Shown: piece by piece, positions 1-11,469 of the stretch
How the letters are laid out: every line of letters starts with the position of its first letter
Position numbering within the stretch: position 1 is the stretch's first letter
Assembly (NCBI GenBank): GCA_031277415.1
Contig: JAITMK010000079.1
Span: 1-39,696, forward strand
DNA length: 39,696 nt
Direction of reading: 5' to 3'
DNA from: Azoarcus sp.
Lineage (GTDB): Bacteria; Pseudomonadota; Gammaproteobacteria; Burkholderiales; Rhodocyclaceae
The notes under the pieces: generated by a model
The model's database searches: none
The model's input: the letters and a program-made list of their open reading frames with translations, nothing else
Told to the model about the DNA's origin: nothing
Made by a program: the position numbers and the translations under genes

Positions 1-812
1 TCTCCAATGCCATCGGCAAAGCCTTCCTCACTACCGGCAAGGGTGCTGACCTCTCCCGCCGGGGTGATTTTGCGGATGCGGTTATTGACGGTGTCCGCCA
101 CATAGAGATTCCCCGCTGCATCACTCGTGATGCCGAAAGGGCGGCTAAACTTTGCGTTGCTTCCAACGCCATCGGCAAAGCCTAACTCGCCACCGGCAAG
201 GGTGCTGACCACTCCCGCCGGGGTGATCTTGCGGATGCGGTCATTGGCGGTGTCCGCCACATAGAGGCGTCCCGCTGCATCTACCGTAATGCCGAAAGGA
301 TGCTCAAATTTTGCGTCGCTTCCAACGCCATCGGCAAAGCCTTCCTCGCCACCGGCAAGCGTGCTGACCTCTCCCGCCGGGGTGATCTTGCGGATGCGAT
401 GGTTCCCGCCGTCCGCCACATAGAGGTTTCCCGCTGCATCTATTGCAATGCCGGAAGGATGGTCAAATTCTGCGTCGCTTCCAACGCCATCGGCAAAGCC
501 TTCTTCACCACCGGCAAGGGTGCTGACCTCTCCCGCCGGGGTGATCTTGCGGATGCGATGGTTCCCGCCGTCCGCCACATAGAGATTCCCCGCCGCATCA
601 CTCGTAATGCCGAAAGGCCAATAAAACTTCGCCTCGCCTCCAACGCCATCAGCAAAGCCTTCCTCGCCACCGGCAAGAGTGCTGACTTTAGCTACTTTGG
701 CGCTCTCCCCTCTATCCTGCGTGGCAACGCCCGTCGTCGTTTCACATCCTGTCAAAAGAGCAGACGCGAGGATGAAGAATAGGAAATGTAAAACTGGGTG
801 ATTTCTTTTCAT
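1..812 (-). CDS. NHL-repeat lipoprotein, C-terminus cut by window edge
   Basis: Reading leftwards from an ATG at 812, the frame stays open to base 1, so the 3' end lies outside the window. The product starts with a lipoprotein signal (MKRNHPV, hydrophobic stretch, lipobox LLTGC), so it is probably anchored to a membrane and exported. The rest is a string of about 53-residue repeats (STLAGGEEGFADG, then GNLYVAD, then NHRIRKITPAG), which is the NHL beta-propeller blade pattern. At least four full blades are visible. NHL propellers usually mediate binding; no enzymatic domain is seen. The N-terminus is nearly the same as that of the next gene (936-1721), so the two are recent tandem duplicates. 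No clear Shine-Dalgarno precedes this ATG, unlike its paralogue, so its expression is uncertain. Confidence 0.8.
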   Translation of the reverse strand, partial: MKRNHPVLHFLFFILASALLTGCETTTGVATQDRGESAKVAKVSTLAGGEEGFADGVGGEAKFYWPFGITSDAAGNLYVADGGNHRIRKITPAGEVSTLAGGEEGFADGVGSDAEFDHPSGIAIDAAGNLYVADGGNHRIRKITPAGEVSTLAGGEEGFADGVGSDAKFEHPFGITVDAAGRLYVADTANDRIRKITPAGVVSTLAGGELGFADGVGSNAKFSRPFGITSDAAGNLYVADTVNNRIRKITPAGEVSTLAGSEEGFADGIG

Positions 813-839
813 GATGTCAATGGATGGTTTGTTGAGTAG

Positions 840-887
840 GGGCGGCATTCTGCCGCCCACCGGAGAACGGGCGGCATTCTGCCGCCC
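840..887. repeat. Twin 19-bp palindrome between NHL genes
   Basis: Two identical copies of a 19-bp perfect palindrome, GGGCGGCA-TTC-TGCCGCCC, lie at 840-858 and 869-887, 10 bp apart. Each can form an 8-bp GC stem with a 3-nt loop. They follow the stop of the downstream NHL gene (936) on the minus strand, so they could slow or end transcription, but there is no T-run. They look like REP-type repeats. Confidence 0.75.
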
Positions 888-935
888 CTGCGTTTCCTTT
901 GGCGTGGTGAGCCGGGTAGTCTTTCATGTGGAGGA

Positions 936-1721
936 TCACGGACGGCGGATTTCTATTTTGCGGATGCGATCATTCCAACTGTCCGCTACATAGAGGTTAC
1001 CCGCAGCATCACTCACAATGCCGGAAGGGCGGTTAAAGTTTGCGTCGCTTCCAATGCCATCGGCAAAGCCTCTCTCGCCACCGGCAAGCGTGCTGACCTC
1101 ACCCGCCGGTGTGATCTTGCGGATGCGATGGTTCCCGAATTCCGCTACATAGAGGTTTCCCGTTGCATCACTCGCAATGCCGATAGGGCCGAGAAACTTT
1201 GCGTCGCTTCCAATGCCATCGGCAAAGCCTTCCTCGTCGCCACCGGCAAGCGTGCTGACTACCCCCGCCGGTGTGATCTTGCGGATGCGATGATCAACTA
1301 CGTCCGCCACATAAAGGTTGCCCGCCGCATCACTCGCAATGCCGATAGGGAAGGAAAACTTTGCGTCGCTTCCAATGCCATCGGCAAAGCCTTCCTCGTC
1401 ACCGGCAAGCGTGCTGACCTCTCCTGCCGGGGTGATCTTGCGGATGCGATGGTTTTCGGTGTCCGCTACGTAGAGGTTACCTGCCGCATCACTCGCAATA
1501 CCGACAGGGCGGTTAAACTTTGCGTCGCCCCCTTTGCCATCGGCAAAGCCTTGCTCGCCACCTGCAAAGGTGCTGACCATGACCGTTTTGGGCATCCCCC
1601 CGCTATCTTGTGCGTCCTGCGTGCCAGCGCCTGTCGTCGTTTCGCATCCTGTCAAAAGAGCAAACGCGAGGATGAGGGACAGAAAATGTGGAACAGGGTG
1701 ATTTCTTTTCATGAATTTCAT
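936..1721 (-). CDS. NHL-repeat lipoprotein (261 aa)
   Basis: A complete paralogue of the left-edge gene. The ATG at 1721 is preceded by AAGGA at a suitable distance; a second ATG three codons in matches the paralogue's start. The N-terminus is a lipoprotein signal with lipobox LLTGC, followed by a short linker rich in Thr, Gly, Asp and Gln. Then come four NHL blades of about 53 residues, each with AGGE.GFADG, FGIASDAAGNLYVAD-like and HRIRKITPAG elements. The last blade ends abruptly in IRKIEIRRP. The blades are very alike at DNA level (period about 159 nt), which shows recent expansion. One blade has an extra Asp codon (GGDEEG). The likely role is a surface or periplasmic binding propeller; the ligand is unknown. 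Confidence 0.85.
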   Translation of the reverse strand: MKFMKRNHPVPHFLSLILAFALLTGCETTTGAGTQDAQDSGGMPKTVMVSTFAGGEQGFADGKGGDAKFNRPVGIASDAAGNLYVADTENHRIRKITPAGEVSTLAGDEEGFADGIGSDAKFSFPIGIASDAAGNLYVADVVDHRIRKITPAGVVSTLAGGDEEGFADGIGSDAKFLGPIGIASDATGNLYVAEFGNHRIRKITPAGEVSTLAGGERGFADGIGSDANFNRPSGIVSDAAGNLYVADSWNDRIRKIEIRRP

Positions 1722-1887
1722 TGCTTTTCCTTGTTTTGTTCTTTCCCCGCGAGGGGTTGGATGGGTTGCCTCGATATTCCCTCTCCTTCAAGGAAAGGGA
1801 TACAAAAACTGATGATTTCACGTACTCAAGAAAACCACTTAGAGTGCCGTAATGACCCGGAACTGGCAACTGTTACGAGTCACTGCA

Positions 1888-2895
1888 ATGATTATCACCA
1901 ACTCTCAACTCGAATTCTCTACCTCGCACTTTGCCACCAAGGAAAGCCGCACCTGGGAATCCATCAAGCTATCAAAGCCTGATTCAAACTCCGGCCCTAA
2001 TCCTGTCCTGGCGGGCATTTCTCAGGCAGAGGATGCCGCCGTGCAAATCTCGGGGGCAGGGCGGCAAAGTCTGCAAGCGGAGGGTGCGCGCGGTACGAGC
2101 AACAACCCAAACCGGCAGATGGACAACGATCCCAAACTGACTTTCCTGCGCATGGCCATCGAAATGCTTACCGGCAAGAAAGTCAATATCTGTGATGCCG
2201 AACTGCGCGATCCGCAATCCACGAGCGGCCAGGACATCGGATTGACTTACGAGCGGTACAGTTCCTACACCGAAACGGAAATGAGTTCTTTCTCTGCGCA
2301 AGGCATGGTGCGTACTGCCGATGGGCGTGAGATCAATTTCCAGTTGGATCTCACCATGTTCCGTGCCTATCACACTGAGGAACACGTTAAATTTAATATT
2401 GGAAAACCGGAAGATCCGCTGGTGCTCAATTTTGCGGGCACTGCGGCGGAACTTTCCAATATGACGTTCAAGTTCGACCTCTTCGGCAACGGGCAGGAAG
2501 TCGATATGCGGGCGCTGACATCCGGCAGCGGTTTCCTCGCGTTCGACCGCAATGGCGACGGCAGGGTCAATGACGGGCGCGAACTGTTCGGAACTTCATC
2601 CGGCAACGGTTTTTCCGATCTGGCGGCGCTCGACGATGACGGTAACGGCTGGATCGACGAAAACGACCGTGCGTTCAGATCTCTTTATGTCTGGAACAAG
2701 GACGCCAATGGCAACGATGTGCTGACGAGCCTGAAGAACGCCGGAGTGGGCGCAATCGCTCTCACCTACGCGAACACGCCGTTTTCCCTCAAGGATGCCA
2801 ACAACAATCTGCTCGGACAGATCACTGATACCAGCGTTTTCCTGATGGAAAAGGGCGGCGTGGGGACGGTGCAGAAGGTGGATGTCGTGGTGTAG
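1888..2895 (+). CDS. EF-hand-type calcium-binding protein (335 aa)
   Basis: The ATG at 1888 is chosen because the family N-terminus (a short I-x-N-S-x-x-x-x-S-x-H stretch) begins there; an upstream in-frame ATG at 1852 would add 12 unconvincing residues. The N-terminal 80 residues are low-complexity. A middle beta-rich part (about 85-200) follows. The C-terminal part carries calcium loops: FDRNGDGRVNDGRE at about residues 219-232 fits DxNxDGxxxDxxE, LDDDGNGWIDEND at about 248-260 is a second, and a weaker NKDANGND loop comes at about 270. There is no signal peptide. Proteins of this build are common in proteobacteria and have no settled function. It is convergent with the permease gene, only 9 bp separating the two stops. 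Confidence 0.7.
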   Translation: MIITNSQLEFSTSHFATKESRTWESIKLSKPDSNSGPNPVLAGISQAEDAAVQISGAGRQSLQAEGARGTSNNPNRQMDNDPKLTFLRMAIEMLTGKKVNICDAELRDPQSTSGQDIGLTYERYSSYTETEMSSFSAQGMVRTADGREINFQLDLTMFRAYHTEEHVKFNIGKPEDPLVLNFAGTAAELSNMTFKFDLFGNGQEVDMRALTSGSGFLAFDRNGDGRVNDGRELFGTSSGNGFSDLAALDDDGNGWIDENDRAFRSLYVWNKDANGNDVLTSLKNAGVGAIALTYANTPFSLKDANNNLLGQITDTSVFLMEKGGVGTVQKVDVVV

Positions 2896-2904
2896 TGCTC
2901 CTTG

Positions 2905-5046
2905 CTACTTGCCGCCCGCGCCTTTCTCGCTTGCCGCCGCAGGGGAGGGCGGTGTGTCGCCCCAGGGCGCCACCTTGAAGAGCAGCAGCATCCCTGGAAT
3001 GGCGAGGAAGAAGCAGAGCCAGAAGAAGGGCAGCCATCCGCCCATGCCTTCCACCAGCCATCCGGCGCTGGCATTGACGAAGGTGCGCGGAACGGCCATC
3101 AGGCTGGTAAAGAGCGCAAGTTGGGTGGCCACATAAGCCGGGTGAGTCGTGCGCGCCATGAAGGCGACAAAAGCGGCGCTTCCCAAGCCAACCCCCAACG
3201 CTTCAAGACCAACGACCAATGCCAGCACAAAAAGCACCCAAAAGTCTGTTTCGATCTGTTTCTTGATCCAGTCGATCAAATCTTCTATGGCTGCTTTCAT
3301 AGCCGCTTTTTCCAGACTGCCGGGGTCGGCGGGCGCGGGCGTAGCACGTAGCTTTTCGGTAAAGATTTCGTGGTAACTCTTCACCAGACTTTGTCCATTT
3401 ACGGTGATGTCGAATACTCTCCAGGTCTGTTTCGTTATGTCCGGAGCCTCTTCCTTCTTCTCCTGATCCTTTGCTTTGGGAAACAGAAAAGAAACAAGCG
3501 TGGCAAAGGGGCTTTTGCTAGTGTCAAGTTTTTTTTCCAGCGAGTAATCAACCGAGATTGGCTGTGCGCCCGCTCGGCTCATCACGGTCTTGACGATTAC
3601 ATCCTTGGCTTTGGGATCGAAGTGCGACGTAGTGATTTCGACGTTCCAGTCGCAGTACTGAAAGACTGAAGCGGCTTTGTGGCGCACAAGCAGAGAATGA
3701 AAGGCATCGGTGAGCTTTTTCTTCACTTCTTCTGAGTTCTTCAGATCCTCTGAGGCTTTCTCCCCATCGGTGAGTATTTTGTTCTTCAGATCCTCTGAGA
3801 CTATCTCCCCATTGGCGAGTTTTTTCTTCAGTTCCTTTGAGTTATTCAGATCCTCTGAGGCTTTTTCCCAATAGGAATAGGGGGCTGTCGCCAGGGTGCT
3901 CATGCGGGTGAGGTTGAAGTAACGCCGTAGAGAGTTATCCACCAGTGTGCGTGCGTTTCTTTCGTTGTCCTCCAGGATTGCTCTGTTGGCGCATACGGTG
4001 GTAAACACGTCGTCGGTGACGGCTCGCACGAAGGCATCGGGCGTTTTCCCGACATATTCCTGGGGCGCGACGAATGGAGGCCCTATCCATGCCAGATAGG
4101 CGAAGCCGAGAATGCTGACAGCCTGCACCACGCCAAACAGCCACAAGGCACGGTTGATGCCCAGCCGGATCATCCAGATGCCGCCAAAGATCCCGCCTGC
4201 CACTGAAGCCCATAGGCCCGCATTCTTGGCGACGATGCCGATCTCGGTCATGCTGAAGCCGGTGTCCAGATAGAACGGCGTAGCAAGCGCCGTGCACAAC
4301 GAGTCGCCCAGTTTGTACAAAAAGATAAAAAGCAGCACCAGCAATGCCGACTTTACGCCGTGGCGGCTGAAGAATTCTTTGAAAGGATCGACCACTGCGG
4401 CGCTCAATGTACGCGGCGCCCCCTTCGCTACGGCAGGCTCCTTGACCAGTAAGGTCATGATGAGACCGGGAAGCATGAAGGCCGCCGTGATTGCAAATAC
4501 CTCTCCCCACGGCAGTTTGTCGGCCAGAATGAGCGAGAGCGATCCCGGAACCAGTCCTGCGATGCGGTAGGCATTGACGTGAATGGCGTTGCCAAGCCCC
4601 AGTTCTTCATCGGACAGAATTTCCCGGCGAAAAGCGTCGAGCGCGATGTCCAGTGTTGCCGAGAGAAAGGCAACCGCAATAGCCAGCATGAACGCTTGCC
4701 AGGGGAAACCCTGGCCGGATATGTTGGTTTGCCCCATCCAGGAAATAACGGCAATCAGCACGATCTGCATCACAAGCATCCAACTGCGCCGCCGTCCCAG
4801 CCAGGGCACGATGTTGTAGCGGTCAAGCAGAGGCGCCCACAGGAACTTCCAGGTAAAAGGAAATTGCGCCAGGGCAAATACGCCGATCACTTTCAGATCC
4901 ACGTTTCCGTTCTTCAACCATGCCGGAACCAGGCTGAACAGCAGGTAGAGCGGCAGGCCGGAAGAGAAGCCGGTAAAGACGCAGATCAGCATCCGGCGGT
5001 TGAGGATGGCACGCAGCCAGGCAGGGGAGGAAGTCGTTTGGGTCAC
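2905..5046 (-). CDS. ampG: AmpG-type muropeptide MFS permease with large inserted domain
   Basis: Residues 1-325 and 600-692 match the AmpG family of the major facilitator superfamily, which imports anhydro-muropeptides for cell-wall recycling. Visible features are FTGFSSGLPLYLLFSLVPAW in TM1 and LLDRYNIVPWLGRRRSW before TM3, and about 12 hydrophobic segments in all. The protein is 713 residues, against about 490 in E. coli. The excess is an insertion at about 325-600, between predicted TM9 and TM10, which should face the periplasm if the N-terminus is cytoplasmic. The insertion is hydrophilic and Lys/Glu-rich and holds three ASEDL-type repeats. The start is GTG at 5046 with a weak ribosome site; an inverted repeat (5049-5079) sits just upstream. 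The gene is divergent from dnaA, in the place where rpmH-rnpA usually lies. The substrate is inferred from the family. Confidence 0.8.
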   Translation of the reverse strand: MTQTTSSPAWLRAILNRRMLICVFTGFSSGLPLYLLFSLVPAWLKNGNVDLKVIGVFALAQFPFTWKFLWAPLLDRYNIVPWLGRRRSWMLVMQIVLIAVISWMGQTNISGQGFPWQAFMLAIAVAFLSATLDIALDAFRREILSDEELGLGNAIHVNAYRIAGLVPGSLSLILADKLPWGEVFAITAAFMLPGLIMTLLVKEPAVAKGAPRTLSAAVVDPFKEFFSRHGVKSALLVLLFIFLYKLGDSLCTALATPFYLDTGFSMTEIGIVAKNAGLWASVAGGIFGGIWMIRLGINRALWLFGVVQAVSILGFAYLAWIGPPFVAPQEYVGKTPDAFVRAVTDDVFTTVCANRAILEDNERNARTLVDNSLRRYFNLTRMSTLATAPYSYWEKASEDLNNSKELKKKLANGEIVSEDLKNKILTDGEKASEDLKNSEEVKKKLTDAFHSLLVRHKAASVFQYCDWNVEITTSHFDPKAKDVIVKTVMSRAGAQPISVDYSLEKKLDTSKSPFATLVSFLFPKAKDQEKKEEAPDITKQTWRVFDITVNGQSLVKSYHEIFTEKLRATPAPADPGSLEKAAMKAAIEDLIDWIKKQIETDFWVLFVLALVVGLEALGVGLGSAAFVAFMARTTHPAYVATQLALFTSLMAVPRTFVNASAGWLVEGMGGWLPFFWLCFFLAIPGMLLLFKVAPWGDTPPSPAAASEKGAGGK
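3740..3859 (-). repeat. Three copies of a 15-nt repeat inside the ampG insertion
   Basis: The 15-mer TTCAGATCCTCTGAG (plus strand) occurs exactly at 3740-3754, 3785-3799 and 3845-3859. The spacings of 45 and 60 nt keep the frame, and each copy codes for a SEDL-(K/N)N motif in the permease insertion. It looks like in-frame repeat growth within the coding sequence. Confidence 0.8.
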
Positions 5047-5286
5047 GAGGATAATCCGGCAAAATTTATCGGATTATCCCAGATGAGACAGGGAAGGGGG
5101 GAAGTGATTTCACAGCGCAAACCGGCTGTGGATAAGTTGGCGGCGAGAAGGAAAGCGGGTAAAATTCCGCGCATGCATGGTTGAAGCTGCGCATCTGCGC
5201 TTCAGCCGCTTTCCCTGGCCGCAAGGCCCGTGTGTCTGCCGCCCGGTGTTTCGGAGTGGCGTGTGGTTGATATTTTTTTGAACGCC
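5047..5286. other. Putative oriC region upstream of dnaA
   Basis: This 240-bp non-coding gap between ampG and dnaA holds a perfect DnaA box, TTATCCACA, on the minus strand at 5127-5135. There are weaker TTATC-type sites at about 5066 and 5074 and a T-rich patch at 5268-5280 that could help unwinding. A 10-bp inverted repeat, GGATAATCCG/CGGATTATCC, lies at 5049-5058 and 5070-5079. The position before dnaA-dnaN-gyrB fits a bacterial origin. Only one consensus box is visible, so the origin may be minimal or may lie elsewhere. Confidence 0.5.
5127..5135 (-). promoter_or_regulatory. Consensus DnaA box
   Basis: The nine bases read TGTGGATAA on the plus strand, the exact reverse complement of the consensus TTATCCACA. 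It lies about 150 bp before dnaA and may serve in initiation, in dnaA autoregulation, or both. Confidence 0.7.
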
Positions 5287-6753
5287 GTGCCCCAAACCCA
5301 AACAGTTCCTTTAGTGCAGCACGAATTCTGGCCTTACTGCCTGGCGCGGCTTGAGCAGGAGTTGCCCGCGCAGCAGTTCAATACCTGGATCAAGCCGCTG
5401 CCGGTCGAATACGCCGAAGATGGCGACGGTAGCCCCGGCCTGACGCTGATGGCGCCCAATCACTTTGTTCTGCAATGGGTGCGTGAGCGTTACCTGCGCC
5501 GTATCGGCGAACTGGGCGAAGAATTTTATGGCGTGCCTGTGCGGCTCGGTCTGCAACTGGCGCTCGTGCCGGTTGTTTCCACGCCCCCGGTTGCCTCCGT
5601 TACGCCGCTTCCCATCACAGATGGTGACGCGGCGCCGGACACATCCCGATCATCTGCTCCCGCCGCCCGCAAGACTTCGCCCGTGCCCGAAAACTCTGCC
5701 AAGACAGCAACGGGTATCGAACTCGCCTACGAGAAAACCCGGCTCAATCCCGATTTCACCTTCGAGACGCTCGTCACCGGTCGCGCCAACGATCTGGCCC
5801 GCGCCGCTGCGATACAGGTTGCCCGGAATCCCGGCACGTCCTACAACCCGCTTTTCGTCTACGGAGGCGTCGGCCTGGGCAAGACTCACCTTGTGCACGC
5901 CATCGGCAACGCCGTGTTTCAACGCAACCCGCGCGCGGTGGTGCGTTACCTGCATTCCGAAGATTTTGGCTCCGACGTCGTGCGCGCCTACCAGCAAAAG
6001 AGTTTTGATTCCCTCAAGCGCTATTACCGCTCGCTCGACCTGCTCATCATCGACGACATACAGTTTTTCCGCACCAAGGAACGGACGAAAGAGGAGTTTT
6101 TCCACGCTTTCAATGCGCTGACTGAAGCGAAAAAGCAGATCATCATTACCTGCGATACCTACCCCAAGGATATTCAGGGGCTTGAAGACCGTCTCGTCTC
6201 GCGCTTCGACTGGGGGCTGACGGTGCAGATCGAAGCGCCCGAACTGGAAATGCGTGTCGCCATCCTGCAAAAGAAAGCCGAGGCGCTACAGGTTCAACTC
6301 GACGGCGATGTGGCTTTCCTGATCGCCAAGAATCTGCGCTCGAACGTGCGCGAGCTCGAAGGCGCGCTCAACAAGGTTGTGGCCTATGCGCGTTTCCACG
6401 AGCGCAACATCTCGGTCGACCTTGCCCGCGAGGCGCTCAAGGACTTGCTCAACGCCTACAACCGCCAACTGTCGATCGAACACATCCAGAAAACCGTCGC
6501 CGAGTATTACAAAATCAAGATCAACGACATGTATTCCAGGAAGCGTACCCGCGTCATCGCCCGTCCGCGCCAGGTGGCGATGTGGCTGGCCAAGGAACTG
6601 ACCGCCATGTCCCTGCCGGCGATTGGCGAGGCTTTCGGCGGGCGAGATCACACCACGGTATTGCACGCTTGTCGCACGGTGTCCGGTCTGCGTCAGCGCG
6701 ACCAGCAACTCAATCACGATGTTCATGTGCTCACCCAGGTTTTGCGAGGTTGA
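5287..6753 (+). CDS. dnaA: Chromosomal replication initiator protein DnaA
   Basis: DnaA binds oriC boxes and opens the duplex. Domain I is seen in the FWPYCLARLEQELPAQQF stretch. A Pro/Ala/Ser-rich linker follows. The AAA+ core has Walker A GGVGLGKTH and Walker B LLIIDDIQFF. The C-terminal DNA-binding domain carries the signature GGRDHTTVLHACRT. The start is uncertain: the open frame begins at a GTG at 5230, with further in-frame GTG codons at 5287 and 5314. The conserved family N-terminus begins at about 5314, so 5287 or 5314 is more likely than 5230; no candidate has a strong ribosome site. The length of about 488 residues is normal. dnaN follows after 52 bp, the standard order. Confidence 0.97.
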   Translation: MPQTQTVPLVQHEFWPYCLARLEQELPAQQFNTWIKPLPVEYAEDGDGSPGLTLMAPNHFVLQWVRERYLRRIGELGEEFYGVPVRLGLQLALVPVVSTPPVASVTPLPITDGDAAPDTSRSSAPAARKTSPVPENSAKTATGIELAYEKTRLNPDFTFETLVTGRANDLARAAAIQVARNPGTSYNPLFVYGGVGLGKTHLVHAIGNAVFQRNPRAVVRYLHSEDFGSDVVRAYQQKSFDSLKRYYRSLDLLIIDDIQFFRTKERTKEEFFHAFNALTEAKKQIIITCDTYPKDIQGLEDRLVSRFDWGLTVQIEAPELEMRVAILQKKAEALQVQLDGDVAFLIAKNLRSNVRELEGALNKVVAYARFHERNISVDLAREALKDLLNAYNRQLSIEHIQKTVAEYYKIKINDMYSRKRTRVIARPRQVAMWLAKELTAMSLPAIGEAFGGRDHTTVLHACRTVSGLRQRDQQLNHDVHVLTQVLRG

Positions 6754-6805
6754 GCCGCCTTCACAGTAATTTCTTATACTTTATTCAACCTGGATCGGAT
6801 CAACC

Positions 6806-7912
6806 ATGCTCCTGCTCAAAACCACCCGTGATGGCTTGCTCGCACCGCTGCAAGCGGTGTCCGGCGTTGTCGAGAAGCGCCACACCCTGCCCATTCTCTC
6901 CAACGTATTGATCGAGAAAACGGACGGGCAGCTCATTTTTACCGCTACCGACATCGAAATTCAGATTCGCACTGTCACCACGGCCGGTTCCGAAGGAGAA
7001 GATGCCGCCATTACCGTGAGCGCACGCAAATTCCAGGACATCCTGCGCGCTCTGCCCGATACCGAAATCAGCCTTACCCTCGAAGACCGCCGCCTGAACA
7101 TCAAGGCGGGGCGCAGCCGCTTTCATCTGCAAACACTTCCTGCCGAGGACTATCCCCTGATGACTCCGCCCAGCGGGGAGGCGGTGCGTTTCTCCGTGCC
7201 GCAAAAAAACCTTAAGCAGCAACTCGGACTGGTTGCCTACGCCATGGCGCAGCAGGACATCCGCTACTATCTCAACGGGCTGCTGCTGATTGCCGACGGC
7301 AAGAACCTGATCCTGGTTGCCACTGACGGCCATCGTCTGGCCTACGCGGACAGCGAACTTGAAACGCCCGTTCCGAACCGCTGCGAAGTCATCCTGCCGC
7401 GCAAGACGGTGCTTGAACTCGCGCGCCAGATAGGCGACGCGGACGACATGGTCGACATTGTTCTCTCCGGCAATCAGGCCGTGTTCCGTTTCGGTTCCAG
7501 CGAGTTTGTCACCAAGCTCATCGACGGCAAATTCCCGGACTTCGAGCGCGTCATCCCGCGCGATCATCCCGGCTGTATCGCCTTGGCGCGCGTTCCGCTC
7601 CTGGCTGCGCTGCAACGGGCCGCAATTCTCTCCAACGAAAAATTCCACGGTGTGCGGATGGTGCTGGATAACGGCATTCTTTCCATCGTCAGTTCCAACA
7701 CCGAACAGGAAGAAGCCCGGGAAGAAATCGAAATCGACTTCAATGGCGAACGCCTGGATATCGGTTTCAACGTTGGCTACCTGCTCGATGTGCTCAATAA
7801 CGTTTCTTCCGAGATGATCGAATGGCGCTTCCGTGACAACAATTCCAGCGCCCTCATCACCTTGCCTGGCAACGAGTACTTCAAGTATGTCGTGATGCCG
7901 ATGCGCATCTGA
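6806..7912 (+). CDS. dnaN: DNA polymerase III beta subunit (sliding clamp)
   Basis: The 368-residue product is the ring-shaped clamp that tethers the replicative polymerase to DNA. The N-terminus (MLLLKTTRDGLLAPLQAVSG) and C-terminus (YVVMPMRI) are typical, and the length is the family norm. The three clamp domains are all present. The ATG at 6806 has GGATCGGATC just upstream as a ribosome site. It follows dnaA by 52 bp, probably co-transcribed, and is closed by a strong terminator at 7924-7965. Confidence 0.98.
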   Translation: MLLLKTTRDGLLAPLQAVSGVVEKRHTLPILSNVLIEKTDGQLIFTATDIEIQIRTVTTAGSEGEDAAITVSARKFQDILRALPDTEISLTLEDRRLNIKAGRSRFHLQTLPAEDYPLMTPPSGEAVRFSVPQKNLKQQLGLVAYAMAQQDIRYYLNGLLLIADGKNLILVATDGHRLAYADSELETPVPNRCEVILPRKTVLELARQIGDADDMVDIVLSGNQAVFRFGSSEFVTKLIDGKFPDFERVIPRDHPGCIALARVPLLAALQRAAILSNEKFHGVRMVLDNGILSIVSSNTEQEEAREEIEIDFNGERLDIGFNVGYLLDVLNNVSSEMIEWRFRDNNSSALITLPGNEYFKYVVMPMRI

Positions 7913-7923
7913 ATCTTTTCATG

Positions 7924-11067
<3,144 letters not shown>

Positions 11068-11074
<7 letters not shown>

Positions 11075-11469
11075 AGTTTGTTGTCGTCGTTGGATTCTTC
11101 CGGGATGAACTTGACCCGCATGGATGCTACAAAGGTTGTGGCCTGTTCCACCATTTCCCGAGCATCGACCAGTTCCACTGAATTACCCTCGTAGTCGGCC
11201 ACGTAGCGGAACGTCTCGGCACGTTTCAAAAGTCGACCCATTTCCTGCGGCACAGAACCGTTCTTGACCAGACGATCACTAAAGGCAATGAGGACGCCCC
11301 TGTGCGTCTTGCCCACATCGAACCCCGAGGCCAGCAGCGCGGCGCGGGCGGCATCGAACATGGCGTAGTACGCCCGGTTGGATGCACCGTCACCATCTCC
11401 AGTATCGATCAGCACCTTCGCCGATGCTATCGCCTGCACGGCTTTCGCCATCAAGTCTTGCACCTTCAC
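11068..11469 (-). CDS. HEPN-domain protein (toxin-like partner of MNT)
   Basis: The 133-residue protein matches the HEPN/UPF0332 family (SNRAYYAMFDAARAALLASG, then GKTHRGVL). In HEPN/MNT modules the HEPN protein is typically an RNase-like toxin. The catalytic signature is R-x4-6-H; here Arg32 is present but the histidine place is Asp39 (RAYYAMFD), so RNase activity is doubtful. The GTG at 11469 is chosen because it overlaps the MNT stop as GTGA and the domain begins there; an upstream in-frame start at 11538 would add 23 residues inside MNT. The 3' end overlaps the recombinase by 7 nt. It could be an inactive or otherwise acting HEPN. Confidence 0.82.

Noticed and set aside
1-1721. Regular direct repeats that could suggest a CRISPR array
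   Set aside because: The period is about 159 bp and the whole unit is coding NHL blade sequence, with no short repeat-spacer structure.
1128-1982. Long plus-strand open frame of 284 codons, with a similar one at 300-782
   Set aside because: It is antisense to the NHL repeats; periodic DNA keeps the opposite strand open. The sense frames have lipoprotein signals and family repeats.
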